Positions 1 to 6,593 of a stretch of 42,214 nucleotides of DNA are shown here, piece by piece. The position numbers were made by a program, and so were the translations under genes. The notes below the pieces were generated by a model, which saw only the letters and a list, made by a program, of their open reading frames with translations, made no database searches and had not been told where the DNA came from. How positions within the stretch are numbered: the first letter of the stretch is position 1; each line of letters begins with the position of its first letter. Location: NCBI GenBank assembly GCA_016744925.1, contig JADGDJ010000013.1, forward strand, positions 1-42,214, read 5' to 3'. The DNA comes from Spirochaetaceae bacterium. Its GTDB lineage: Bacteria; Spirochaetota; Spirochaetia; DSM-2461.

Positions 1-21
1 GTTTAACCACAATGGCAACTT

Positions 22-217
22 CTAATAACAGCAAATATATGCTCCGCTTCGCTCCGGGCTTCGCCAAATTTATCCTTCTGTCACAATTATTGCTATGAGG
101 TTATACTGTTTAAAATGTGTTGTATTTTAAAAACTGTCACCGGATTTAAATTCAGGCAATAATTCCGCCAGTCCTTCGGAACAGGAAAAACTTCAATAGA
201 TTTGCTAACCGTTATGG
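22..217 (+). repeat. attC site A (long form)
   Basis: The left core is TAATAAC at 23-29 and the right core is GTTATGG at 211-217. Inner arms GCAAATATA (31-39) and AGATTTGC (197-204) pair. About 110 bp of extra sequence separates the simple site from the right end, including an internal GTTATAC core at 100-106 and a GCCAGTCCTTCGG segment near 164. The same extra module occurs in the sites at 2079 and 7372. This site ends a cassette whose gene lies left of the window. Confidence 0.8.
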
Positions 218-250
218 TCTAATGTCCATTTTAAGCATTTTTTAATCATC

Positions 251-264
251 GGCCATCCATGGCC
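251..264. repeat. RTCCNT-cap hairpin, cassette-start type
   Basis: GGCCA-TCCA-TGGCC is a five-pair stem with a TCCA loop. It lies 34 bp after the right core of attC A and 42 bp before the CPBP gene. It is one of about 15 such hairpins confined to the cassette region; function unknown. Confidence 0.5.
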
Positions 265-305
265 TTAAATAGAAAACATCTTATGTATTACAAAGAGGAA
301 AGATA

Positions 306-1094
306 ATGAATAAAAAGATCGTCTCAAATTACATTCTTATAACTTATTTAGTTTCATGGACATTTTTTGTGATTGCTAAATTTGTACCAGAGAATTTTCA
401 AATGTTGTTACTGTTTCTAGGAGCATTCGGTCCTTTTCTGTCAGTATTAATTACACTAAAAATCCACGGAGAAAGTGAATATAAAACAAAATTTAAAGAA
501 CAAATATTAAAGTGGAAAATACCATTAATCTGGTATTTATTTCCAATAGGAATAGTGATAATCTCACAGGCATTTGATGCTACAGGTCAAATTTTGGTAG
601 GATCATTTGAATTCAATTATTCTGGAATAAAAAAACTGTACATGATAATACCCATGGTATTTCTAATGATCATTGGTGGGGGTCAGGAGGAAATCGGTTG
701 GAGAGGATTACTTCTTCCAGAATTATTGAAGAAATACTCTCCTATCATTTCTTCATTTCTTGTAGGTACAGTATGGGCATTGTGGCATATACCGTTATTT
801 TTTATAAAAGGATTACCACAATATGGACAGGATTATATATCTTTTACTTTAGGATGCATAAGCTTATCACTGTATATGACATTCCTTTATCAAAAAACGA
901 AAAGCACATTAATAAGTGGCTATTGGTTTCATATGGTTGCAAATGGCATTACTGGTTTTTTTAACATCTATTTACTGAAAGAAATATCTCCTTATATTGA
1001 ATGGCCATATTATATATTAATTGCGTTATTTATTATTATTGGGATCTTTTTGAATAGAAATCCATATAGACATAAATTAAATCCTGTTTCTTAA
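306..1094 (+). CDS. CPBP-family intramembrane metalloprotease
   Basis: A 262-residue, very hydrophobic protein with about seven or eight predicted membrane segments. The CPBP (Abi/Rce1) signature is clear: GGGQEEIGWRG carries the EExxxR-type motif 1, VGTVWALWHIP the motif 2 histidine, and the C-terminal SGYWFHMVANG the motif 3 His/Asn. Family members are membrane proteases, some tied to bacteriocin self-immunity or prenylated-protein processing; the substrate here cannot be told. The ATG is preceded by a good AGAGGA ribosome site. It is the only gene of its cassette, reads in the same direction as the attC sites, and is more AT-rich than the chromosomal genes beyond 10.7 kb. Confidence 0.85.
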   Translation: MNKKIVSNYILITYLVSWTFFVIAKFVPENFQMLLLFLGAFGPFLSVLITLKIHGESEYKTKFKEQILKWKIPLIWYLFPIGIVIISQAFDATGQILVGSFEFNYSGIKKLYMIIPMVFLMIIGGGQEEIGWRGLLLPELLKKYSPIISSFLVGTVWALWHIPLFFIKGLPQYGQDYISFTLGCISLSLYMTFLYQKTKSTLISGYWFHMVANGITGFFNIYLLKEISPYIEWPYYILIALFIIIGIFLNRNPYRHKLNPVS

Positions 1095-1113
1095 TGAAAA
1101 ATCTAAATTCTGC

Positions 1114-1141
1114 ATGAAATTGCCATCCGTGACAATTTCAT
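1114..1141. repeat. RTCCNT-cap hairpin, cassette-end type
   Basis: A nine-pair stem (ATGAAATTG / CAATTTCAT), one C-A mismatch, then CA/TG closing a TCCG loop. It sits 20 bp after the CPBP stop codon and 30 bp before attC B. It could act as a terminator, but no T-run follows on the plus strand. Confidence 0.7.
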
Positions 1142-1171
1142 AAGTTATTTCGAGAATAAAATGGACACTAA

Positions 1172-1270
1172 ACATAACAGAGTTGACAAGGTTACGCCTT
1201 CGGCTTCACCCAAATTGCCTTTGGTCGTAAGCTCCCGACGGTAACTTCTTGTAAACTCAGAACGTTATAG
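1172..1270 (+). repeat. attC site B
   Basis: A 99-bp site with ACATAAC at 1172-1178 and GTTATAG at 1264-1270. Inside, CGCCTTCGGCTTCACCCAAATTGCC is shared in part with attC F. The inner arms are poorer than in the other sites, so its recombination activity is uncertain. Confidence 0.75.
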
Positions 1271-1298
1271 GAAAAACCGGAGAAAGGTTGTATTTCTC

Positions 1299-1312
1299 GC
1301 CCCTCCCTGGGC
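1299..1312. repeat. RTCCNT-cap hairpin, cassette-start type
   Basis: GCCC / GGGC stem with C-TCCC-T cap, inside the recurring start-type context CTCGCCC...GGGCTCA. It lies 28 bp after attC B and just beyond the 3' end of vapC on the minus strand, where it might end the vapBC transcript. Confidence 0.5.
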
Positions 1313-1319
1313 TCATTTT

Positions 1320-1715
1320 TTAAGACCAGTCTTCTATTTTTAAACCTTCTACTCGTTCAAACTCTTTAATGTTATTTGTAACCATAATCATATTATTCGA
1401 GATTCCTTGAGCTGCTAGTAACATGTCAATTGGACCGATAATATTCCCGTTTCTTCTAAGATTGGTTTTTATCATTCCATATGGTACGGCATCTGTTTCC
1501 TTAAAATCTAAAATATTAAAAATAGATAGAAACTCGAGCAAAGCAATCCTATTCTTTTCAGGATATTGACTATTAGATACACCATATTCTAATTCAGCTA
1601 CTGTTAATGAAGAAATGTACACACCATCACTTAAGTGCCCTGATATTTTATCTAATAATTGCGGGGACTTCTTTTTAATAACAAAGATGCAGATATTCGT
1701 ATCTAATATATACAT
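1320..1715 (-). CDS. vapC: VapC-type PIN-domain ribonuclease toxin
   Basis: A 131-residue PIN-domain protein. The acidic metal-binding residues expected of the family are visible: Asp5 in LDTNIC, Glu41 in TVAELEYG and Asp97 in GPIDMLLAA, followed by TNNIKEF near residue 113. Known VapC proteins are Mg-dependent endoribonucleases, commonly cutting tRNA, and are held inactive by VapB. Its start codon directly abuts the vapB stop codon, so the two form one minus-strand operon. The operon is inverted relative to the attC sites, so it must have its own promoter, as is usual for toxin-antitoxin cassettes. The active site looks intact. Confidence 0.93.
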   Translation of the reverse strand: MYILDTNICIFVIKKKSPQLLDKISGHLSDGVYISSLTVAELEYGVSNSQYPEKNRIALLEFLSIFNILDFKETDAVPYGMIKTNLRRNGNIIGPIDMLLAAQGISNNMIMVTNNIKEFERVEGLKIEDWS

Positions 1716-1946
1716 TTAAAATGTTTCTCTTTCCTGATCTATATCTTGATCTCTTCCAGTATCCATAAAATCATCACTAAAGGAGTTTAATCCATGTAAA
1801 AAAGTCTCCCAGGCTTTATCATGAGGTAAAATAATAACTGCATCTCCGTGCTTTTGAATTATCACATCCTCACCAAGAAATTGAAATTCCTTTGGCAATC
1901 TAACTGCTTGGCTTCGACCATTCATAAATAATTTTGCTGTTTGCAT
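1716..1946 (-). CDS. vapB: VapB-type antitoxin, AbrB/SpoVT fold
   Basis: A 76-residue protein starting MQTAKLFMNGRSQAVRLPKEF, the typical swapped-hairpin AbrB-like DNA-binding domain of VapB (also called MazE-like or StbB type). The acidic C-terminal tail (DDFMDTGRDQDID) would bind and block VapC. A longer reading frame opens upstream at 1985, but the ATG at 1946 is preceded by AGGTGAT at the right distance and aligns with the family start. VapB normally binds its own promoter and represses the operon. Confidence 0.9.
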   Translation of the reverse strand: MQTAKLFMNGRSQAVRLPKEFQFLGEDVIIQKHGDAVIILPHDKAWETFLHGLNSFSDDFMDTGRDQDIDQERETF

Positions 1947-2032
1947 ATAATCACCTCTACTGTAATATACCTTGATATATACCATAATTCAATAGACTAG
2001 TATACTTTTTCAATTAAAAACTGTTCCTCCGC

Positions 2033-2042
2033 ACATCCATGT
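2033..2042. repeat. Weak RTCCNT-cap hairpin, cassette-end position
   Basis: ACA-TCCA-TGT with a further outer CTGT/ACAG pair at 2021-2024 and 2046-2049. The stem is broken, but cap and position (37 bp before attC C) match the other cassette-end hairpins. Confidence 0.35.
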
Positions 2043-2078
2043 TCTACAGAAGGTTGAACAAATTCAGCTAGAAACATC

Positions 2079-2271
2079 CTATAACAGCAAATATACGCTG
2101 CGCCTTCGGCTTGGGCTTCGCCATATTTTTCTCTGTCAAAATTATTGATTTTGAGGTTATACTTCAACAATGCAGATTAAGTTTGTTTTTGAAGCAGTTC
2201 CGGGATTATAACGCAATAATGTCGCCAGTCCTTCGGACCGAAAAACATCGTATATTTGCGGAACGTTATAA
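2079..2271 (+). repeat. attC site C (long form)
   Basis: A 193-bp site. Left core CTATAAC (2079-2085), right core GTTATAA (2265-2271), inner arms GCAAATATA and TATATTTGC. It contains an internal GTTATAC at 2156-2162 and an internal ATTATAAC near 2208, so it can be read as a simple attC followed by a gene-less mini-cassette with its own attC. The internal module matches those in sites A and H. Confidence 0.85.
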
Positions 2272-2300
2272 ATCATGCCCATCTTAAGATGGTTTTTAAT

Positions 2301-2323
2301 CTTCGACCATCCATGGGCTCAAG
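2301..2323. repeat. RTCCNT-cap hairpin, cassette-start type
   Basis: Core CCA-TCCA-TGG at 2307-2316 with outer CTT/AAG pairing at 2301-2303 and 2321-2323. It lies 30 bp after attC C. It would be translated if the methyltransferase began at 2275, one reason for preferring the later start. Confidence 0.5.
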
Positions 2324-2340
2324 AGAATAAGGAAAATGTA

Positions 2341-3111
2341 TTGATTAATACTTTTGATAAAGTTGCTAATATTTATTCTCAGGTGAGACCTGGGTATCCA
2401 AATGAATTATACACACGGGTATCTAAGTTCAAATCGTTTAAACAGGATTCAGTACTCTTGGAAATCGGAGCTGGTCACGGAATTGCAACCGAGGAAGTTA
2501 ATTCCCATTGGAATCCCCAAATTATTGCAATTGAGCCTGGAGGAAAACTTTTTGAATTATCTCAACAGAAACTATTTAGTTACCCTAATATCCAAGTAGA
2601 GAAATGTAGTTTTGAAAAATTTGAATCTTCAGTGAAATTTGATGGAATATATTCTGCAACAGCTTTTCATTGGATAGATCAGTCAATAAAATTTAAAAAA
2701 ACATTTCAATTACTAAACGATGATGGTCTTTTATTTCTTTTTTGGAACAATTATTCATTAAAAAATGAAAAGGTCTTCCATCAGATTCAAAACATTTACC
2801 ATAATTTTCACCCTAATGGCAAAGGTAAAAAGGATGTAAGGATTCTTCAGAAAGAAAAAATTCAATCACGTCGACAAGAAATCGAGGAAAGCAAATACTT
2901 TAAGCTTCTTAGTCATGATGTGATCATTCATACCTTAATCTATACAGCTGATATGTATGTACAATTATTACAAACATTTTCACCCAATTCACTTCCCCAA
3001 AATGAAATCGACCCTTTCTACAATAAAATAAAGGAATTTGTTTTATCAAATGGGGATAAAATTGAATTAGAAATTGTTGTAAATTTAGAAATAGCAGTTA
3101 AAGATATTTAA
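2341..3111 (+). CDS. Class I SAM-dependent methyltransferase
   Basis: About 256 residues. A Rossmann-fold methyltransferase: FDKVANIYSQVRPGYP near the start, motif I VLLEIGAGHGIATEEV binding S-adenosylmethionine, then IAIEPG as motif II and a DGIYSATAFHWID stretch as motif IV. It resembles small-molecule (UbiE/trans-aconitate type) enzymes; the substrate is unknown. The frame is open from an ATG at 2275, but that start lies four bases after attC C and reads through the cassette-start hairpin. The TTG at 2341, preceded by AAGGA at seven bases, starts exactly before the conserved region and is preferred. Sole gene of its cassette, plus-strand orientation. Confidence 0.8.
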   Translation: MINTFDKVANIYSQVRPGYPNELYTRVSKFKSFKQDSVLLEIGAGHGIATEEVNSHWNPQIIAIEPGGKLFELSQQKLFSYPNIQVEKCSFEKFESSVKFDGIYSATAFHWIDQSIKFKKTFQLLNDDGLLFLFWNNYSLKNEKVFHQIQNIYHNFHPNGKGKKDVRILQKEKIQSRRQEIEESKYFKLLSHDVIIHTLIYTADMYVQLLQTFSPNSLPQNEIDPFYNKIKEFVLSNGDKIELEIVVNLEIAVKDI

Positions 3112-3116
3112 AAGAG

Positions 3117-3144
3117 TACAGAAGCCCATCCATGGACTTCTGTA
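3117..3144. repeat. RTCCNT-cap hairpin, cassette-end type
   Basis: Stem TACAGAAG / CTTCTGTA, one C-A mismatch, then CCA/TGG around a TCCA loop. It begins five bases after the methyltransferase stop and lies 28 bp before attC D. The mismatch next to the cap recurs at 1123 and 4074. Confidence 0.7.
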
Positions 3145-3171
3145 GAATATAGACGGGAAGATGGGCACGAT

Positions 3172-3262
3172 ATATAACAAGAAATATATGCTCGCTACGC
3201 TCGACCGTTGCCACATTGGCATCGTTCCTCATCCAACATCATAAATTTCTGGAACGTTATAA
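3172..3262 (+). repeat. attC site D
   Basis: A 91-bp site. Left core ATATAAC, right core GTTATAA at 3256-3262, inner arms AGAAATATA and AAATTTCT. The interior (TTGCCACATTGGCATCGTTCCTC) is shared with sites E and I. Confidence 0.85.
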
Positions 3263-3312
3263 CTAATATTTTTGCATGTCTTGGAAAAAGGAGATATAAA
3301 AATTCTCGCTCC

Positions 3313-3324
3313 GGCATCCATGCC
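3313..3324. repeat. RTCCNT-cap hairpin, cassette-start type
   Basis: GGCA-TCCA-TGCC, a four-pair stem with the common TCCA loop, preceded by TCTCGC as in other start-type copies. It lies 51 bp after attC D and 27 bp beyond the 3' end of the minus-strand antitoxin gene. Confidence 0.5.
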
Positions 3325-3350
3325 TTCACTTATATTTATTTTGATGAAGT

Positions 3351-3629
3351 TTAACTTGCAACTCTGGGTGTAAAGTTAAAATCAAGTCCAAGAGCATTAC
3401 AGACTTTCAGGAATGTCATCATATTGCAATTCTTACCATTTTCAATTTTCGAAAGCTGTTGCTGTGTAACATGTGCCATTTGGGCAACTTCTATCTGAGA
3501 TAATCCTGATTTTTCTCTAGCTTCATGGATTCTCAATGAGAGTTCAATCAATTTCCTTTCTTCATTATAAATATCTTTAAATTCTGGATCTTTTAAGCTA
3601 ACATCCAAATGCTTTTTAAATGTTTTCAT
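3351..3629 (-). CDS. XRE-family antitoxin of a HigBA-type pair
   Basis: A 92-residue protein with one helix-turn-helix domain: LSLRIHEAREKSGLSQIEVAQMAHVTQQQLSKIENG at about residues 28-64. It follows the toxin gene and overlaps it by 14 bp, the toxin-first order usual for HigBA modules. AGGAAAG lies just upstream of the ATG, inside the toxin gene. It should neutralise the toxin and repress the operon. It is unrelated in sequence to the HigA at 4568. Confidence 0.87.
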   Translation of the reverse strand: MKTFKKHLDVSLKDPEFKDIYNEERKLIELSLRIHEAREKSGLSQIEVAQMAHVTQQQLSKIENGKNCNMMTFLKVCNALGLDFNFTPRVAS

Positions 3630-4005
3630 TGAATTCTTTCCTCAATTTAGCCTCAGAATATCGCTTTAGAAAATTATCACGACATTTCTTAGCTTTGTTT
3701 ATCTCTTTCTCCGGTACTTGTTTTCTGTTTTTCGTAAAGCAATTTGTAAGAACGATAAAATCCTTATAACAGAAAAAGTATAGTACCCTTACCTGGTTAC
3801 CTGATAGCTTAATCCACAACTCATGTATACCATCCTTAAGTAGATCAGCATATGGTCGAGGGAGTACAGGTCCCTTCTCTTCTAGCATGGACAACCAGCT
3901 GAGAATCTTAGCCTTGTTGCTTGCTTTCTGAGAGTTGATGAAGTCAAAAACCTCAGCATTCTCGTTTTTATCTGCGTAGTAGATAAGGTTCCAGTCGTTG
4001 CTCAT
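3616..4005 (-). CDS. RelE/ParE-superfamily toxin (Gp49/HigB type)
   Basis: A 129-residue protein of the phage-derived Gp49-like branch of RelE/HigB toxins: EVFDFINSQ..., LPRPYADLLKDGIHELWIKLSGNQVRVLYFF, then the C-terminal FTKNRKQVPEKEINKAKKCRDNFLKRY. The LWIKL...RVLYF core and the following F.KK-like basic stretch are typical. Relatives cut mRNA at the ribosome. No clear ribosome site precedes the ATG. First gene of a two-gene minus-strand operon that is opposite to the attC orientation. Confidence 0.87.
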   Translation of the reverse strand: MSNDWNLIYYADKNENAEVFDFINSQKASNKAKILSWLSMLEEKGPVLPRPYADLLKDGIHELWIKLSGNQVRVLYFFCYKDFIVLTNCFTKNRKQVPEKEINKAKKCRDNFLKRYSEAKLRKEFNENI

Positions 4006-4064
4006 ACAAAATCATACATCTTTTATGATGTAAAATCAATGAAAAGAATTTGATCACTTGGCAG

Positions 4065-4090
4065 AAAACAAAACATCCCTATTTTATTTT
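4065..4090. repeat. RTCCNT-cap hairpin, cassette-end type (AT-rich stem)
   Basis: AAAACAAAACA and TATTTTATTTT pair around TCCC, with two C-A mismatches. It lies 37 bp before attC E. The sequence is unlike the other stems, yet cap and position are the same. Confidence 0.5.
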
Positions 4091-4126
4091 CCTATCCTTG
4101 TATAAACTCCTATGCAAAAATACTAG

Positions 4127-4216
4127 TTATAACAAGAAATATATGCTCCGCTGCTCGGGCTTTGACACATTGACTTCGTTCCTCAGCCAACGTCATATAT
4201 TTCTAAAACGTTATAA
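4127..4216 (+). repeat. attC site E
   Basis: A 90-bp site with perfect inverse cores TTATAAC (4127-4133) and GTTATAA (4210-4216), inner arms AGAAATATATG and CATATATTTCT. Best-formed site of the array. Confidence 0.88.
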
Positions 4217-4279
4217 GTCATTTGGGATTTTAGCTCTTAAAATTTGACACCCGCAACGTTACGAGTTACAATATTCCAT

Positions 4280-4558
4280 ATGATAAAATCCTTTAAACAC
4301 AAAGGTCTTGAAAAGTTCTTCATCTCTGATAGCAAAAAAGGGATTCAACCAGACCATGCTAAGAAATTAGCTCGTATTCTGGACCGCCTGGATGCATCCA
4401 TCACAGTTCAAGACATGTCGTTACCGGGATATAAATTGCATCAACTATCAGGAAACGAAAATGAAATATGGTCAGTTTGGGTAAATGGAAACTGGAGAGT
4501 GACTTTTTTCTTTGAAGATGGTGACGCATATATAGTTGATTATAGGGATTATCATTAG
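4280..4558 (+). CDS. higB: HigB-type mRNA interferase toxin
   Basis: A 92-residue RelE-superfamily protein of the plasmid-killer (HigB-1) type: MIKSFKHKGLEKFF at the start, KLARILDRLDAS, LPGYKLHQLSG and the C-terminal WSVWVNGNWRVTFFFEDGDAYIVDYRDYH. The frame is open from a TTG at 4244, but homologues start at MIKSF, so the ATG at 4280 is used. HigA follows after nine bases in toxin-first order. Relatives cut mRNA during translation. A damaged second copy of its first 43 residues lies at 10207. Confidence 0.92.
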   Translation: MIKSFKHKGLEKFFISDSKKGIQPDHAKKLARILDRLDASITVQDMSLPGYKLHQLSGNENEIWSVWVNGNWRVTFFFEDGDAYIVDYRDYH

Positions 4559-4567
4559 GAGATTGAT

Positions 4568-4882
4568 ATGAGTGAAAAACGTAAGCCTGTTCATCCAGGA
4601 AATGTTTTAAAAGAAGATGTATTAGCGCCTCTTGGGCTTACTGTAACAGCAGCTGCTACAGATTTGGGTATATCCAGAAAAACTCTTTCAGAACTGATAA
4701 ATGAAAAAGCCTCATTAAGTCCTGATATGGCAATACGAATAGCGAAAGCAACTAATACTTCTCCAGAAAGCTGGTTGAATATGCAGTCGAAACTTGATCT
4801 TTGGACATCTGAGCAAAAAGAATTGAAGGTTATCCCCTTTCCCTCTGTCTCTGATTCAGTACATGGTTTAAAAGAAGGGTAA
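4568..4882 (+). CDS. higA: HigA-type antitoxin, XRE family
   Basis: A 104-residue protein with the classic HigA opening KRKPVHPGNVLKEDVLAPLGLTVTAAATDLGISRKTLSELIN followed by LSPDMAIRIAKATNTSPESWLNMQSKLDLW. The helix-turn-helix spans about residues 24-60. AGGAGATTG lies eight bases before the ATG. It pairs with the preceding HigB and should repress the operon. Unlike the other toxin-antitoxin cassettes, this one reads with the attC sites, and no capped hairpin is seen at either end of its cassette. Confidence 0.93.
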   Translation: MSEKRKPVHPGNVLKEDVLAPLGLTVTAAATDLGISRKTLSELINEKASLSPDMAIRIAKATNTSPESWLNMQSKLDLWTSEQKELKVIPFPSVSDSVHGLKEG

Positions 4883-4902
4883 CTTCAAACCACCCAAACG
4901 AC

Positions 4903-4984
4903 TAATAACAGCAAATATACGGTTGCGCCTTCGGCTCCACACAAATTGCCTTCGGCAACTTCGTATATTTCTGGAACGTTATAA
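4903..4984 (+). repeat. attC site F
   Basis: An 82-bp site with TAATAAC at 4903-4909 and GTTATAA at 4978-4984. The left inner arm is GCAAATATAC and the right one GTATATTTCT, so the two arms belong to the two different arm families and mismatch at two bases. It may be a recombinant of both families. Confidence 0.85.
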
Positions 4985-5013
4985 CTAATTTTGGACTTAA
5001 GTCGTTTTCTATG

Positions 5014-5049
5014 ATTATTAAATCGCCCGTCCGTGGGTGATTTAATAAT
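5014..5049. repeat. RTCCNT-cap hairpin, cassette-start type
   Basis: An 11-pair stem (ATTATTAAATC / GATTTAATAAT), a G-T pair, CCC/GGG, and a G-TCCG-T cap. It lies 29 bp after attC F and touches the hicB stop codon on the minus strand, where it probably ends or stabilises the hicAB transcript. Confidence 0.75.
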
Positions 5050-5391
5050 TTATATAGCAGCAGATATTCTAGAAAGAATGTACTTATTTATTGAAATCCC
5101 TTCTTCTGCAGATTTTATAGCTAGATTCTTGTGTAGTTCAGGAGGAACTCGCAATGTTAGATTCCCTTTATATTTTTTCAATCCAAATGGCTCTGGAATC
5201 TCTTCTCCATCATTATTCATCCATTCAATAGTTTCAGTTACAACAACTTCGATCTCATTTAATGCCTCAACTGATGTAGCACCATGAGCCATCAGCGATG
5301 GAAACTCCAGACATTTTGCTATATGAGTATTATCCTCTTCTGACCACTCAACTCTATAAGTGTATTTATCAATCAATTCTTTATTTTTCAT
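5050..5391 (-). CDS. hicB: HicB-type antitoxin
   Basis: A 113-residue protein with the partially degraded RNase-H-like HicB fold at the N-terminus (YRVEWSEEDNTHIAKCLEFPSLMAHGATSVEALNEI) and a ribbon-helix-helix DNA-binding end (LTLRVPPELHKNLAIKSAEEGISINKYILSRI). It should bind HicA and the operon promoter. GAGGCTATAA precedes the ATG. Its start overlaps the end of the hicA reading frame by 11 bp. Because hicA is frameshifted, this may be an orphan antitoxin. Confidence 0.92.
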   Translation of the reverse strand: MKNKELIDKYTYRVEWSEEDNTHIAKCLEFPSLMAHGATSVEALNEIEVVVTETIEWMNNDGEEIPEPFGLKKYKGNLTLRVPPELHKNLAIKSAEEGISINKYILSRISAAI

Positions 5392-5613
5392 TTATAGCCT
5401 CTAATCTATCAATGGCTTTCAAAACCATTTTAACTTGATATGGTTTTGCATTTTTACCATCCTTTTGGATATTGATTCTCGGATCACCCTTCCATGATGT
5501 CTTGAAGATGTGATGGCTACCGCGAATTCTTGGTTCACCAAAAGGTCTGTACAAATCTTGAGCAAATCACTGAATTTCACATTCTTTGGATTTGTAAGTT
5601 CTTTATATTTCAT
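5381..5613 (-). pseudogene. hicA: HicA-type toxin with a one-base frameshift
   Basis: The minus strand encodes a complete HicA in two frames. From the ATG at 5613, MKYKELTNPKNVKFSDLLKICTDL reads in one frame; then GEPRIRGSHHIFKT and RINIQKDGKNAKPYQVKMVLKAIDRLEAINEK read in the next, ending at a stop that overlaps hicB. The whole interval is 233 bp, one short of 78 codons. The break is at the run AAAA on the plus strand (5540-5543), where one more A would restore the family sequence DLFGEPRIRGSHH. HicA is a small dsRNA-binding-fold mRNA interferase whose catalytic His sits in GSHH. Either a real loss of the toxin, a phase-variable run or a sequencing error. Confidence 0.85.
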
Positions 5614-5678
5614 GATTAAAGATAGCGTATACGGTAGCATCTGTCAGATTCATAATCATATAATTAGTAAATGAATCA

Positions 5679-5708
5679 ATCCCAAAGAACGTCCATGTTC
5701 TTTGGGAT
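5679..5708. repeat. RTCCNT-cap hairpin, cassette-end type
   Basis: A perfect 12-pair stem (ATCCCAAAGAAC / GTTCTTTGGGAT), then a G-T pair around TCCA. It is 29 bp before attC G and upstream of the hicA start, so it cannot be a terminator of hicAB. Confidence 0.75.
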
Positions 5709-5736
5709 GCTTACAACAAATTCAGTCCAAAACTAG

Positions 5737-5794
5737 ATATAACAGCAAATATACGCTTCGTCTTGGGCTTCGCTATATTTGCAGAATGTTAAGT
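5737..5794 (+). repeat. attC site G (short form)
   Basis: A 58-bp site: ATATAAC, inner arms GCAAATATA and TATATTTGC, and GTTAAGT at 5788-5794, the only right core here that fits the GTTRRRY consensus exactly. Confidence 0.82.
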
Positions 5795-5826
5795 GCCAAA
5801 TCCGACTTGTCGGTATATAATAACTC

Positions 5827-5840
5827 GCCCGTCCTTGGGC
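5827..5840. repeat. RTCCNT-cap hairpin, cassette-start type
   Basis: GCCC / GGGC stem with a G-TCCT-T cap inside the context CTCGCCC...GGGCTCG. It lies 32 bp after attC G and 20 bp before the dipeptidase gene. Confidence 0.55.
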
Positions 5841-5859
5841 TCGTAATTTTGGAGTTTAC

Positions 5860-6534
5860 ATGATTCTTATAAATGATACTGACGTAATTAAGCTTCCAAT
5901 CCGGGATGAACAAGAACAATTTTGCAATTTACATGGAATGAATAAACGCATTATAGTTGATACTTCCATGTCACAAATTGCAAGTAAAAGTGAGTTTTTC
6001 TGCTATGCAAGAAAGACTATTGCCTTAAAACTCCTAGAAGCTGTTTCAGATCTACCAACAGGTATTAATTTCTATGTAAAAGAGGCATACAGACCCCTCA
6101 AACAACAAAGTAAATCCTTTGAATCAGTACTAAATCATTATAAGCAGATATTGACAGACATGACTGATTCTCAGATCTATGATGAAACATGTAAATATGT
6201 TGCTCCTCCAGAATTTGCACCACACCCAACGGGAGCTGCTATTGATATTACACTGATTACAATTGCAAATTCTGAATTAGATCTAGGTACTGAATTTAAT
6301 GCAACTCCACAAGAAACTGAAAATGCTACTTATTTTAATTCTGAGTATATTTCAATCGAAGCAAAGAATAATAGAAAGATTTTGAGTAATGCTTTATCAA
6401 AAGTGGGCTTCATAAATTATGAACCAGAATGGTGGCATTGGTCTATTGGAGACCGATATTGGGCACATATAAACAATTATGAATCTGCATTATTCGATGT
6501 CGTTGACGAGGAATGGATAAAGAAAAATATTTGA
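5860..6534 (+). CDS. M15-family D-Ala-D-Ala dipeptidase, VanX-like
   Basis: A 224-residue zinc peptidase. The M15D signature is visible: EAYRP with the transition-state arginine, HPTGAAIDITL with the first zinc His and Asp, and EPEWWHWS with the catalytic Glu and third zinc ligand His. The family cleaves D-Ala-D-Ala dipeptides; VanX takes part in glycopeptide resistance, while others only recycle wall peptides. There are no van ligase or regulator genes nearby, and no signal peptide, so a cytoplasmic role is expected. GGAG precedes the ATG. First of three genes in one cassette. Confidence 0.9.
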   Translation: MILINDTDVIKLPIRDEQEQFCNLHGMNKRIIVDTSMSQIASKSEFFCYARKTIALKLLEAVSDLPTGINFYVKEAYRPLKQQSKSFESVLNHYKQILTDMTDSQIYDETCKYVAPPEFAPHPTGAAIDITLITIANSELDLGTEFNATPQETENATYFNSEYISIEAKNNRKILSNALSKVGFINYEPEWWHWSIGDRYWAHINNYESALFDVVDEEWIKKNI

Positions 6535-6535
6535 G

Positions 6536-6568
6536 CTATTAAAAATAACCGTGATATTCTTTTAATAG
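6536..6568. repeat. Hairpin after the dipeptidase gene
   Basis: A nine-pair AT stem (CTATTAAAA / TTTTAATAG) around a loop with ACCGTGA. It starts immediately at the stop codon. The loop lacks TCC but keeps the CCGTGA part of the hairpin at 1114. It may mark an old cassette junction, though no attC is present here. Confidence 0.5.
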
Positions 6569-6593
6569 ATGGTTCAAGCAGGAGTGTTGCTCA

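Noticed and set aside
2275-2340. Methyltransferase start at the ATG at 2275
   Set aside because: It would translate the end of the recombination site and the cassette-start hairpin; the TTG at 2341 has a ribosome site and begins at the conserved sequence.
4050-4247. A 65-residue plus-strand gene across attC E
   Set aside because: It consists of translated attC sequence and intergenic DNA, with no ribosome site or family.
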